DNA of 63,024 nucleotides from a virus, in IMG/VR virus record IMGVR_UViG_3300045120_000291, positions 1-63,024 of that record. One strand, written 5' to 3'. Within the stretch, counting starts at the first letter, position 1. Each line of letters starts with the position of its first letter. Made by a program: the position numbers and the translations under genes. The notes under the pieces are model-generated. The model had not been told where the DNA came from and did no database searches. It worked only from the letters and a program-made list of their open reading frames with translations. Below, piece after piece: positions 31,824 to 41,096 of the stretch.

Positions 31824-32983
31824 TGCCCGCCGTCAATACAGATGCCTATGGCCAGCTTGCAATCCTGCCATATCAGGCAATCAGTTCTTTTGACGAAACG
31901 CTTCAATGGTTCACGGACGTTATTCCCTCCTACAGTGGCAAAGAAGAACGTCTTTGTCTTCGTGCGCAACCTCGACAGGGTTTCAACTCTGAAATAATTG
32001 TTCAGAACAATCTTGTGCAAGATGCTTTTAATACGATCTATGCAGCAGTCGGATTGAAATGGGCAATCCCTGTCTGGAGCGAAGCACAATATGTCGGCAA
32101 TCTATCTGCAGGCGCACAGTTCTGCGCGATTGTCGACGCTTATTATGACCTAAGAACTAACGGACTGGCTCTACTGACCGGAGACTGTGGTGCGTTCCAG
32201 GTTATTAGTGTCATCAACATTTCAGGGGGATATATTTACTTCGACTCTCTGCCTTCAGACATTCGAAATGCTTATTTGCAACCTTTAAGAGTTGGACGTG
32301 TTATTCCGCCTATCGGCAGGAAATCGTCAGGTTTCAATTCCCTGATCACTATCCAGTACGCAGTTGATGACAATTTCGACTTCGATCCTGATGCGCCTAC
32401 TCAATTCCTAGGTGATGATATTTACTTCGACGCCCCTGTGTCCGATGGGGATAGAGATTCTCAGAATATCACAACGAACCTTGAGACTTTCGATTTCGAT
32501 GTAGGCGACGTTCGCGCTACCAGCGCCTGGCTGTTCAATCGCCTGGTTCAGAACTACAATGTCGTCACCAGAACGCCAGCCGAAGCCTGGGCCCTCCGCA
32601 TGTGGTTACATCGCCGCAAAGGTAAATATCAGGCATTCTGGCAACCGTCTTTCGAACACGATGTCCGGCTGGTGACTACTGGCACGTTGACAGACTCCAT
32701 TGTCGTTCGAAAAGACTCTCGGACTAACTGGGAGATGGTTAGACCACATATTGCAGTCGAGGCAACTGATGGGGCTTGGTATCCTCGAGTGATTACTAAT
32801 GTCGCGCCATCTGGAGATAACCTTCAATTTACACTCGACAGTGCCTTAGGTATTGACGCAACTGAAATTCGTCGTATTAGTTATTTGGGATTGAAACGTC
32901 TTAATGCTGACTCCGTCACTCTACGTTGGGGTGGAAATGGTTCCTGCAGAATGAGTGTTCAGACTATTGAGTTGACCGCATGA
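31823..32983 (+). CDS. Minor tail protein (distal tail-like)
   Basis: A 386-aa beta-rich protein after the tape measure and before the DUF2163/BR0599-type protein, with W-x-R repeats (AWALRMWLHRRKGKYQAFW near residue 255). Position and the FWQPSFEHD motif fit the minor tail component that forms the distal ring. The start overlaps the tape-measure stop by one base. Confidence 0.65.
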   Translation: MPAVNTDAYGQLAILPYQAISSFDETLQWFTDVIPSYSGKEERLCLRAQPRQGFNSEIIVQNNLVQDAFNTIYAAVGLKWAIPVWSEAQYVGNLSAGAQFCAIVDAYYDLRTNGLALLTGDCGAFQVISVINISGGYIYFDSLPSDIRNAYLQPLRVGRVIPPIGRKSSGFNSLITIQYAVDDNFDFDPDAPTQFLGDDIYFDAPVSDGDRDSQNITTNLETFDFDVGDVRATSAWLFNRLVQNYNVVTRTPAEAWALRMWLHRRKGKYQAFWQPSFEHDVRLVTTGTLTDSIVVRKDSRTNWEMVRPHIAVEATDGAWYPRVITNVAPSGDNLQFTLDSALGIDATEIRRISYLGLKRLNADSVTLRWGGNGSCRMSVQTIELTA

Positions 32984-33789
32984 AGTTAGTTGAGCTCTAT
33001 CGTTTTGTTGAAGGATCTGAGGTCTTTACACAAACCTCGGCAGCTTATAACATTGATTATAATTCAGAGACGTATGAGAAACAACCTCTGTCACGTTCGG
33101 AAGCTGAATCAAAAAGCCAGTTAACCCGGGCAAGCATTAGCTTGACCACAGACCTCACGAACCCGGTAGCTGCTCGCTATCTGAAGAGCCCGGTTGATTT
33201 TGTTGTCACCCTCAGTATCTTCCAGCAGGACGATGATGGTACTCGTATCTTCTGGAAAGGTCGACTGACACAGGTCAGCGCCTCCAACAAGAAAGTCGTA
33301 TTGACGTTTGAATCCTTCTTTACCTCGATGCGCAGACCCGGTCTTCGTGCTCGGTATCAAAAGGCTTGCCGTCACCCATTGTATGGTCGAGGCTGCAGAC
33401 TGGACCCTGAAAACTTTAAGATTTCTGCCACTGTCCTTTCTATAACAAGAATGATTGTTGTAGTCAACAGCGTGAGTGGTCTTCCTGATCAAAGACTCAG
33501 AGGAGGTATGATTCGAGGACCAGATACTGTTCTTCGATTCATAAATTCACAAGTCGGGACTGTAGTAACTCTATCCCGTCCGTATGACTCCCTAATTGCG
33601 CATCTCGCAGGAAGCGGGTATGGTAGCAGCTACGGGGGCGGGTTCGGTGCAACCGTAGTTCAGCTCTATTATGGCTGCGCTCATAACCCTGACGACTGCA
33701 ACAACGTATTCAACAATCTGGACAATTACGGCGGGTTCCCTTGGATCCCTCAGATCAATCCTTTCGGTGGCCAGGCAGTAGGCGTATGA
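32980..33789 (+). CDS. DUF2163/BR0599-type tail tip protein
   Basis: 269 aa with the family signature CRHPLYGRGC at about 127-136 and a C-terminal C-x2-N-x2-DC ... NNLDNYGGFPWIP segment. Members form part of the tail tip hub and probably carry a metal centre through these cysteines. The start overlaps the previous stop and the end overlaps the next gene. Confidence 0.75.
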   Translation: MKLVELYRFVEGSEVFTQTSAAYNIDYNSETYEKQPLSRSEAESKSQLTRASISLTTDLTNPVAARYLKSPVDFVVTLSIFQQDDDGTRIFWKGRLTQVSASNKKVVLTFESFFTSMRRPGLRARYQKACRHPLYGRGCRLDPENFKISATVLSITRMIVVVNSVSGLPDQRLRGGMIRGPDTVLRFINSQVGTVVTLSRPYDSLIAHLAGSGYGSSYGGGFGATVVQLYYGCAHNPDDCNNVFNNLDNYGGFPWIPQINPFGGQAVGV

Positions 33790-34019
33790 TTTGGTGGTAT
33801 CTCATTATCTTTATCATTGCCCTGCTTGCAGCAGTGTCGATGATACCGAAGCCCCAGACCGCTCCCCCTCCAGGGTTTGGCGATATTAAGGCCCCAACGG
33901 CTGAAGAAGGTCGTGAGATTCCTGTACTCTTTGGCACTCGCGATATGGAGGGTCCAAACGTAGTCTGGGATGGTGATTTTAGAAGTGTTGCTGTTAAGTC
34001 GAAGGGCGGAAAGAAATGA
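33786..34019 (+). CDS. Small tail assembly protein with N-terminal hydrophobic segment, 77 aa
   Basis: ATG 33786 overlaps the previous stop. Residues 2-20 are hydrophobic. The rest contains the pattern KAPTAEEGREIPVLFGT seen in tail cassettes of this type upstream of the large tail-tip protein. It probably assists assembly of the tip. Confidence 0.6.
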   Translation: MIWWYLIIFIIALLAAVSMIPKPQTAPPPGFGDIKAPTAEEGREIPVLFGTRDMEGPNVVWDGDFRSVAVKSKGGKK

Positions 34020-34210
34020 CTGATGTTCTAGTCACCATGAAAGACGTTCGTCTTGCCAAAATGTGCAGCAGAGGCGCTCGCGACTTTTGCGCCAAGTACA
34101 ATCTCGATTACAGCGAATTCTTGAAGCAAGGCTTGCCAGCTTCTCAGTTGGAAGCCACTGGAAATGCAATGGTCCTGAAGGTCGTGGAGATAGCCCGTGG
34201 GCGGCAGTAA
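34016..34210 (+). CDS. Small tail-cassette protein, 64 aa
   Basis: It overlaps both neighbours (ATGA start; 14 bases with the next gene). It is helical, with a DARFC-like start of known phage tail cassettes (RLAKMCSRGARDFCAKYNLD). It probably works with the tip protein; its function is unknown. Confidence 0.6.
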   Translation: MTDVLVTMKDVRLAKMCSRGARDFCAKYNLDYSEFLKQGLPASQLEATGNAMVLKVVEIARGRQ

Positions 34211-37200
34211 AAAGCAGACTATTGGATATCGAATCTTTCTCGGCGTCCACGCTGTTCTTACGCACGGACCTATTGACAAGATCACGCGCCTTCAATTTGA
34301 CAAAAAGACTGCCTGGGAGGGCGACTGTGCCAAGGGCTCCATTGTGGTCAGCGCAGAAAATTTGTTTGGAGGCGATAAGAAAGAGGGCGGGGTTTCTGGC
34401 GTCGTAGATTTCCTTCCTGGAGAGCCGACACAGAAACGCAATGCCTATCTTCAAGGCCAATTAGGCGAAGCAATTCCTGCTTATCGAGGGGTAGCTTCCT
34501 TAGTCTATCGGGGGGGGCAAGGTTCCGTTTCCACAAATACTGAAGGGGATGCCTTTACAGACTTCTTCAGTAGAATTCATCAATTGAAGGTAAGTATTAC
34601 GAGTTCTAGTTTTTACTGGGGCATGAATCCTTATCTCAAAAATGTGTCTGCTCGGTTGGTTCGTATTCATACAACTACTGATGGTGCTACTCAGTGGTAT
34701 GATGAAAAAGCTGAAGTCCCTCCCTGCAGTGATACCGAAATCCGCCCCTTCTGGTTGACAGCTGGCGATGGAGCTAGTTCCTATTCTACGGTGATCTATC
34801 GAGCAAAGTCAACTTTTGATGGTTGGGAGCCTGTCACCGGCACAACGAAGACAGGATCGTTCACTGCAATGAAATCAGTGTACGACATGCTATTCTGTGG
34901 CAAAGCAGTCGTGATGCAACATTTCCATGCGATCGGCCGTGACGATGCTCATGATGTAATTACTAATCTCGAACCCAACGCAACTGTACCTTCTCCTCAG
35001 ACCATTCTCTACACCTTAAACGCTGGTCTCAAAAAAGATTTCAACGATTCTCTGGTCGCCTATGGCCCGGGAATGATTACCACAGATGGCGGGTTGACTC
35101 TTCAAGCAATGGCGCAACCTGTTGGGATTTTCAGCCGTAACGAACTTCAGGCGGTTGTCCGTACAGGTTCTCGCCGCTGGTTAGGAAATGGATTCTCTTC
35201 CGCGGTTGTGGGCGGAACTCATTGGTGCTATACAGACGAAGAAGTCCCGACGACCTGGATTTATGCTGGCAACCTTCCTGGGATTGGAGGTTCGTCTTAC
35301 GCAGGTAGTTATCCTTCAACACTCGATGCAAGTCCAACTGCCGTTGTCGCTGTAGGCGACGGTTCGAATGCCGTCTACCGGACCGGCAATACAGGTCTTG
35401 CTTTCTCCATTGTCCAGAATTTGACTGGCGGTCAGCAACCGAGTATTGTCAAATGGCTTGTGGATGGCCATTGGGTGATAAGCACTTTCGATCAGTTTGA
35501 TGTGACTGGTGTAGGCGATCGAATCTGGTATTCAGACGACGATGGTTATTCTTGGAATGAGTCTACAGGTAGTACTGTCATCGCTGCTGGTTCTCATCTT
35601 AGTATCTCCTTTGCAAAAGGCATCCTCTTTATCGGAGCGGAGAATTATTCAACTCATGTTACCAAGCTGTGGAAAAGTCTTGATTATGGGCGCACCTTTA
35701 CTGAAATCACTCTTCCGGCAAATTTCTTAAGCGCTGTCGGTGAAGCTGGTTTTGAAGCGATGCCCTTGATCACCTATGCGCCTCCGCCTGGCCATTCAGG
35801 TGATATGAATCCGGCGCACATCATCCGTGAATGCTTGGTGAATCCAGATTGGGGCATGGGTTATCAAGAACTTGACATTGATGATGTTAGTTTTGCTGCG
35901 GCAGCAGATACTTTGTATGACGAACAGATGGGCATTTCTATCCTTTGGGATAAGCAAATGACTATCGAGGAATTTGTTGGAGAAATCATTCGTCATATTA
36001 CGGCTGCTTTGTATGTCAGTCGAGATACTGGCCTCTTTACTTTGAAACTAATTCGTGACGATTATGATGTCGACACTATCCCGGTTCTCGATGAAGATGA
36101 TATTGATAAAATTGACGACTACCAGTACAAAGCATTTGGTGAGGGCGTTAATTCTGTCACTGTCAATTTCTGGGATAAATCTGTTAATTCAACTGGTAGC
36201 ATTACAGAACAAGACACTGCTCTTGTTCAGATGCAATTGGCAGTCATTGGTACGACTATTCAATATCCAGGTTTTACGAATGTCTGTATTGCATCTCGTG
36301 TTGCATTAAGGGATGTCAATGTTCTATCAACTCCTCTACGCTCCTGCACAATCTATGCAGATCGTGATGGTAAAGACCTCAACATTGGTGGCGTCGTTGC
36401 TGTCAACTGGTCTGACTATTCACCTGACCCAATTATCTTCCGCATCATGGGTCTCGCCCTTGGCGACGGTAAATCGAACAAGGTTCGCCTGACTGTTATT
36501 CAAGATGTATTCTCTCTGAGCGATGCAGGTACAACTTCTGCTCCGCCTACAATCCCCCCAGCATCTACAGTCCCGGTCCCTGTAATTAATCAGTACATTG
36601 ATGAAGCGCCTTACTACGAACTCGTTCAACGCCAACCTCAGGCGGTAGTCGACGCTACCCTGGAAAGTGCTCCTCAGACCGGATTCTTGTTAGCAACAGC
36701 CGAGCGCCCCAGCGCACCAAGTATTAACGCTGAACTTTGGGCGGATGCTGGTTCAGGTTACAGTGAAAGTGATGGAACTGTTGATTTCTGTCCTTCCGCA
36801 ACGCTGGACCATAGTGTCAGGCATTTGGACACCGTGTTCGTTGTCACGCCTGGAGCAGATTTCGATCAAATTGAAATAGGCATGTACGGTGAGATTGATT
36901 ATGAGTTGATTGGCATAGTCGATAAATCACCTACTACCTTGACTGTCAGACGCGGTATGTTTGATACTAATCCGAATCCTCACAGCGCAGGCACAAAAAT
37001 TCTGATTTTTAGTGACCACAACGCTGTCTCCTCAACTGAATATGTCGAGGGTGAAACGGTATCTGGTAAGATCCTTCCGGTGACGACTAGCGCCACGCTG
37101 GACATTGGAGACGCAACTGCGGTTGACGTCTATATGTATAGTCGAGCATGGAGACCTTATCTGCCTGGTAATTTCCGGGTGAATGGTGTATTCTACGCCT

Positions 37201-37688
37201 ATCAGGGTCCAATTCCTGGAACAGATAATGCCTTGTGGGAATGGAGTCACCGTGATCGTAAACTACAAGTCGGTGGAGATTTTGTCGACTACGAGGATGG
37301 TAATATCGGCCCAGAAGCGGGGCAGACTTACGACTTGTATTTTTATGGGGAAGGCTTAACAATCCTAAGAACGATTACAGGGTTGACTTCCGACTCTTAC
37401 GAGTACACTGAACAGGATGAAAAAGTCGATTCGGCAATTCCATATGAATACGCCGGTTATGGCTGGGATTACGGGAACGACTACGGTATTGCTTCTCGAC
37501 GTAACGGGTTCCTGAATTGGTATTTCAACACGGTGAGAGATGGTGTCGATACTTGGTGGGGACAGTTAGGCGGAAGCATTACCCGTCAAGGTTACGGTTT
37601 CAGATACGGATATTTCTACGGCGGTTATAATCTGGGTGATTATGGCTGGGGCAATAACTACGGCAATTTCTACGGAGGTGTACCATGA
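34197..37688 (+). CDS. Large tail tip/receptor-interacting protein with inserted Asp-box propeller
   Basis: A 1163-aa protein with a GTG start. Residues 1-330 and about 525-800 resemble the hub proteins of gpJ-type tail tips (GGSKKQTIGYRIFLGVH at the start; PAHIIRECLVNPDWGMG near 540). Between them, about 345-515, are Asp-box motifs S-x-D-x-G-x-[TS]-[FW] at roughly 395, 445 and 494 (TGNTGLAF, SDDDGYSW, SLDYGRTF), the mark of a BNR/sialidase-type propeller. The C-terminal 80 residues are extremely Gly/Tyr-rich. Confidence 0.75.
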   Translation: MGGSKKQTIGYRIFLGVHAVLTHGPIDKITRLQFDKKTAWEGDCAKGSIVVSAENLFGGDKKEGGVSGVVDFLPGEPTQKRNAYLQGQLGEAIPAYRGVASLVYRGGQGSVSTNTEGDAFTDFFSRIHQLKVSITSSSFYWGMNPYLKNVSARLVRIHTTTDGATQWYDEKAEVPPCSDTEIRPFWLTAGDGASSYSTVIYRAKSTFDGWEPVTGTTKTGSFTAMKSVYDMLFCGKAVVMQHFHAIGRDDAHDVITNLEPNATVPSPQTILYTLNAGLKKDFNDSLVAYGPGMITTDGGLTLQAMAQPVGIFSRNELQAVVRTGSRRWLGNGFSSAVVGGTHWCYTDEEVPTTWIYAGNLPGIGGSSYAGSYPSTLDASPTAVVAVGDGSNAVYRTGNTGLAFSIVQNLTGGQQPSIVKWLVDGHWVISTFDQFDVTGVGDRIWYSDDDGYSWNESTGSTVIAAGSHLSISFAKGILFIGAENYSTHVTKLWKSLDYGRTFTEITLPANFLSAVGEAGFEAMPLITYAPPPGHSGDMNPAHIIRECLVNPDWGMGYQELDIDDVSFAAAADTLYDEQMGISILWDKQMTIEEFVGEIIRHITAALYVSRDTGLFTLKLIRDDYDVDTIPVLDEDDIDKIDDYQYKAFGEGVNSVTVNFWDKSVNSTGSITEQDTALVQMQLAVIGTTIQYPGFTNVCIASRVALRDVNVLSTPLRSCTIYADRDGKDLNIGGVVAVNWSDYSPDPIIFRIMGLALGDGKSNKVRLTVIQDVFSLSDAGTTSAPPTIPPASTVPVPVINQYIDEAPYYELVQRQPQAVVDATLESAPQTGFLLATAERPSAPSINAELWADAGSGYSESDGTVDFCPSATLDHSVRHLDTVFVVTPGADFDQIEIGMYGEIDYELIGIVDKSPTTLTVRRGMFDTNPNPHSAGTKILIFSDHNAVSSTEYVEGETVSGKILPVTTSATLDIGDATAVDVYMYSRAWRPYLPGNFRVNGVFYAYQGPIPGTDNALWEWSHRDRKLQVGGDFVDYEDGNIGPEAGQTYDLYFYGEGLTILRTITGLTSDSYEYTEQDEKVDSAIPYEYAGYGWDYGNDYGIASRRNGFLNWYFNTVRDGVDTWWGQLGGSITRQGYGFRYGYFYGGYNLGDYGWGNNYGNFYGGVP

Positions 37689-38047
37689 GTTCTGTGACTG
37701 GTCCGCGTTGCGGCATACAATCCAACTGGGCGCTGGGCGAGTCTGGTTGGAACACTGGCATGGATGCCAATATGAAGTTCCTCGACAACTTCGGCGTCCA
37801 TTTGTCCATCAAAGACAGAGACCTCGCAAGCCCTCCAGGGTCTCCGACGAACGGCGATACTTACATCATCGCTGCGAGCCCGGCGGGCGGTTGGGCAGCA
37901 AGAACGGCAGGTGACCTCGCAATGTGGTCATCTTTCGACGGTGCCTGGCGTTACCAGACCCCTCGCAAGGGTTATCTGGCCTACGTTGAGGACGAGCAGG
38001 TTCTGACCGTTTTCAAGACGGCTTGGTCAGCTGGCGTTGCGATCTAA
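37685..38047 (+). CDS. DUF2793-containing tail fibre protein, 120 aa
   Basis: 120 aa with the DUF2793 pattern: LSIKDRDLASPPGSPTNGDT, YIIAASPAGGWA, and FDGAWRYQTPRKGYLAYVEDE. DUF2793 domains occur at the ends of tail fibres. It starts inside the stop of the tip protein and ends 4 bases into the convergent minus-strand gene. Confidence 0.7.
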   Translation: MSSVTGPRCGIQSNWALGESGWNTGMDANMKFLDNFGVHLSIKDRDLASPPGSPTNGDTYIIAASPAGGWAARTAGDLAMWSSFDGAWRYQTPRKGYLAYVEDEQVLTVFKTAWSAGVAI

Positions 38048-38724
38048 GTCAACTGGCGGCGATCTTCGTGCATGGGGCGATGCAGACTAAAGTCCTTAGC
38101 TGCATCCTTCCCCTTGCCGTGGATGCTTTCGTAGACCCCGCCTGAAGTATTAGTCTTCGTCTTTTTAAGGCCAGTGCCTGTGTATTTGGCCTTGACAAGC
38201 GCATCGGTGGATGCTTGTTCGATCTCGGTGAAACTGATCGCGTCAACCTTTTCAGCTACCTCGTCGAGCCAGCCTACTTGAAAGCTGGTTCGAGCTTGCT
38301 TTTGACCACGCAGACGAGGATGCGTAGCTAAGAATTCACGCCAGGCGCCTTCCATCGCTCGATAGACAACAACGTGAGCGTAAGCTGCCATCTGTACCCG
38401 GTGCGACGGTCCGAAATAGCGAACGCGCCAGGATATGTCGCTAATTCCAATTCGATCTTCGAATACAACATCGACGCCGAAGGCCGACGTTATTAGGCCA
38501 ACAAGTACAGATAAGACGATAGGAACCTTCTTACCTTTCTGAATAGGTACGTCGACTGCGATATCGCTGTACCCGAGCAGGTCGAGGTCTGCTTGCGTTA
38601 TTCCGTGCGCTTCCATCAGCTTCTGCGCCTGCCTCAAGGCAGTTGCAGCCTCGTTTGCATTCGCACTCTTGCTGAGACGCAGACACTTCTGGATCTTTTC
38701 GAAGATCTTGGTCTTATCGTCCAT
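38044..38724 (-). CDS. DUF2786-containing protein
   Basis: 226 aa. Residues 8-45 match DUF2786 (KIQKCLRLSKSANANEAATA, then QAQKLMEAHGI), a short helical module common in phages and bacteria. The rest is mixed alpha/beta with a basic C terminus. The function of the family is unknown. It is the last gene of the leftward arm, ending head to head with the tail-fibre gene. Confidence 0.7.
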   Translation of the reverse strand: MDDKTKIFEKIQKCLRLSKSANANEAATALRQAQKLMEAHGITQADLDLLGYSDIAVDVPIQKGKKVPIVLSVLVGLITSAFGVDVVFEDRIGISDISWRVRYFGPSHRVQMAAYAHVVVYRAMEGAWREFLATHPRLRGQKQARTSFQVGWLDEVAEKVDAISFTEIEQASTDALVKAKYTGTGLKKTKTNTSGGVYESIHGKGKDAAKDFSLHRPMHEDRRQLT

Positions 38725-38920
38725 TTCGTTCTTCCTCGATGATATTGCGCACTTGCTCGAAGAGGGTGCTAAAGAACTCGGCGCCCTCTTTTAATGAGTC
38801 TCGCATTTGCTGATCGCAAGACTTACAATTCGCGAGTGAATTGTAACGGTCCATCATTACACTTCGGGCTTTCATAAAGTGAATGAGCGCCTTTCCCGGG
38901 TTTTCTACAGAGAGCTGCAT
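38714..38920 (-). CDS. Hypothetical protein, 68 aa
   Basis: ATG 38920 is chosen because AAGG lies 7 bases before it and the upstream part of the frame is GC-rich intergenic sequence. The protein is helical with one C-x2-C pair (CKSC). Its end overlaps the start of the DUF2786 gene by 11 bases. Confidence 0.55.
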   Translation of the reverse strand: MQLSVENPGKALIHFMKARSVMMDRYNSLANCKSCDQQMRDSLKEGAEFFSTLFEQVRNIIEEERNGR

Positions 38921-39053
38921 GGTGTTACCTTGTTTGACTGCTGTTTGTGGCCCCTCTTTACCGGGTAGCTGTACGCAACCCCCCGGCCCCGCTACCCCTA
39001 CAGCGGGTAGACTATCAAAACGCTTATACGCGCATACAGCCCTATCACCTCTG
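38921..39053. other. GC-rich palindromic intergenic element
   Basis: The gap after the DNA polymerase gene contains TACCGGGTAGC, a GC-rich CCCCCCGGCCCCG run, GCTACCCCTACAGCGGGTAG and TATACGCGC, words shared with the gap at 11238-11369. It may fold into hairpins at the end of the polymerase transcript. Confidence 0.35.
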
Positions 39054-41051
39054 CTAGTTGTACGCGATATCCTGTAACATCTTCTCTGCTTCTTTGATAT
39101 ACCATTGATAGTCAATATCCAGCGGCAGCGTATCAGGCAAATCCATTAGCGGTTTCGCTCCATCTGAACGAGGAACTTTGTTGCCTGACGACGCATATAC
39201 CATCTCACCTTCGGCTTTTTCGGCATAGTACCAGCGGATTGACTTACCGAGGTAAATTCCATCTTTTACTGCACCGCCCTTTACAGTTCGTACACTAACA
39301 AACTTACGAATATCATTGCAAGTGCTGATGGTCGTTGCCAATGGGACTTTTTGGACGAGGAACTTCTCAATCGCTTCGACGCAGATGGTGTTGGTGGGAT
39401 TCTTGTGCAGCCACATTGACCGATCGCTATCGTCGTTCCAGGGATTCGCGTAGGCCCCCTTCGTCTTAGTTTTACCGTCAGTTTTGACAGCAATGTAGTT
39501 ATTGACGTCTTTGCTGTAGAGAGCAGAGTATTGGACGCATTCCATATCGAAGCGTGTGTCGATTTCCCATTGCTTGATGATTGCTTCCATACGCAACTTC
39601 AATCGCTTGTGGCATTTGATTACAATGCCGTCCGTGTTTGCGCTGACCACATGGATGTCGGCAATCTCTAGTCGCTCAATCAACAGAAGCAACGAAAGCT
39701 GGCCGGTAATGGTGACCTGGATCAGCAAGTCTGGCGCATACAGGTTCGACCATTTAGAACCGAGCTTGCCGAACGAACCGTTCAGCACAATCTTGAATCC
39801 GTTGGCAAAGACCTTGCGACCTGCTTTCTTGGCTGCAACACGCGCATCGAATGCGATGCGGTACACGCGCAGGAAATTCGGTCCCATGTGATAGGGATAC
39901 AGGCCTTGGTTCAGAATGATCTTAGGATAGAACGAGGTTACGTCATAGTCCCATAGCTCGTATTCGTCATCCGCCACATGCGAGACACACTTCTCACAAC
40001 TATGCAGTCCGCCAATTCCCATCTGGTATTCGCGACCAGCGATGCCTAATTTTAGGTCTGCAATCTCTGGGGGCATCTCAATTGAGCCATGATCTGCAAC
40101 GATAAACGCTGCATTCTTAATGACATTGAATGCGTACTGAAGTGTATCCGAACTGTACTGCAGAAACGCGGGGGCCCGGTAGCGGTACAGGGTGCCAGGC
40201 ATTATAAGCGGGCGGGCGACTCGCTTCCCATTCAGTGCAGCGACTTCATTCGTGAAGACAGTTTCTGCAATCTGAGCATCTGATTTAGAACGTAGGTCGA
40301 CGCCATACTGCTGGCTGAGGGTCTCTCGAAGCTTAATTTGCTCATCGAGCCCGTTATACAAGTCCCGGGTGGCTTTTAAGTCACTGTTGACGTTATACCA
40401 GCGAGTGATCGCAATCTGTTGAGCAGAGAGCTTTTTACCGGGTAGGAATGGGAGATCCTGCATTCGTCGTGAATGTAGGCGACCAGCATAGATTTTCAAC
40501 GAAGCTCGAAGCGGAGCGATCTCGATCAAGTCAATGTGGTCAACCTTTAACGGCTTCACTTTGTAACCCTTCAACACGTCGCGAGGGTTTTCACCGCGAA
40601 CGATTATTGCATGCGCAGCATCTTCAAGAAGGTGAAGAGGATACCCTGCCAGCGCTAGTGCAGTAATCACAATATCGAAGTTGATGCTATTGAAACCGAC
40701 AATCGTGAATGTCGTTAAGATCCATTCGAGTTTTTTAACATCGAGGGGTAGATCTGGTGTCGCTTCGATATAGACAATCTTGCCTGTATTCAGAGACAAG
40801 AAGGCTGCGAGGAAGTAGTTCGGGTAGACTTCGATATCGAATAGGAATCGGTCTTTCTTTGGATTGATTGCATGTTCGATCAGTTCCTGGTCGGTAAACA
40901 CAGGAATATCGAAGTTAAGTGCTTCTTGCAAGCCTGGCAGATAATCATCTGCAAGCCAGACAGGTGCGGGAGGGGTTCGTTTGACTTTCTGTTTCAGAAC
41001 CTTGACAACTGGTTCGTCTCTCCAGAACATTCCTAGAGCATCACGACGCAT
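39054..41051 (-). CDS. DNA polymerase, family B
   Basis: 665 aa with a 3'-5' exonuclease domain (ExoI DIE at 72-74, ExoII FNSINFD at 120-126, ExoIII-like YNGLD at 232-236) and the polymerase motifs A (DVTSFYPK, 370-377), B (KIVLNGSFG, 420-428) and C (ANTDG, 471-475, with the usual DTD reduced to NTD). It lacks the protein-priming insertions seen in phi29-type enzymes that I can recognise. AAGGA precedes ATG 41051. It replicates the phage genome with the clamp-like protein encoded upstream. Confidence 0.85.
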   Translation of the reverse strand: MRRDALGMFWRDEPVVKVLKQKVKRTPPAPVWLADDYLPGLQEALNFDIPVFTDQELIEHAINPKKDRFLFDIEVYPNYFLAAFLSLNTGKIVYIEATPDLPLDVKKLEWILTTFTIVGFNSINFDIVITALALAGYPLHLLEDAAHAIIVRGENPRDVLKGYKVKPLKVDHIDLIEIAPLRASLKIYAGRLHSRRMQDLPFLPGKKLSAQQIAITRWYNVNSDLKATRDLYNGLDEQIKLRETLSQQYGVDLRSKSDAQIAETVFTNEVAALNGKRVARPLIMPGTLYRYRAPAFLQYSSDTLQYAFNVIKNAAFIVADHGSIEMPPEIADLKLGIAGREYQMGIGGLHSCEKCVSHVADDEYELWDYDVTSFYPKIILNQGLYPYHMGPNFLRVYRIAFDARVAAKKAGRKVFANGFKIVLNGSFGKLGSKWSNLYAPDLLIQVTITGQLSLLLLIERLEIADIHVVSANTDGIVIKCHKRLKLRMEAIIKQWEIDTRFDMECVQYSALYSKDVNNYIAVKTDGKTKTKGAYANPWNDDSDRSMWLHKNPTNTICVEAIEKFLVQKVPLATTISTCNDIRKFVSVRTVKGGAVKDGIYLGKSIRWYYAEKAEGEMVYASSGNKVPRSDGAKPLMDLPDTLPLDIDYQWYIKEAEKMLQDIAYN

Positions 41052-41096
41052 TGTATTTCCTTAGAGGCCTATCCCGGGCCGTAGCGGGTAGAACGA

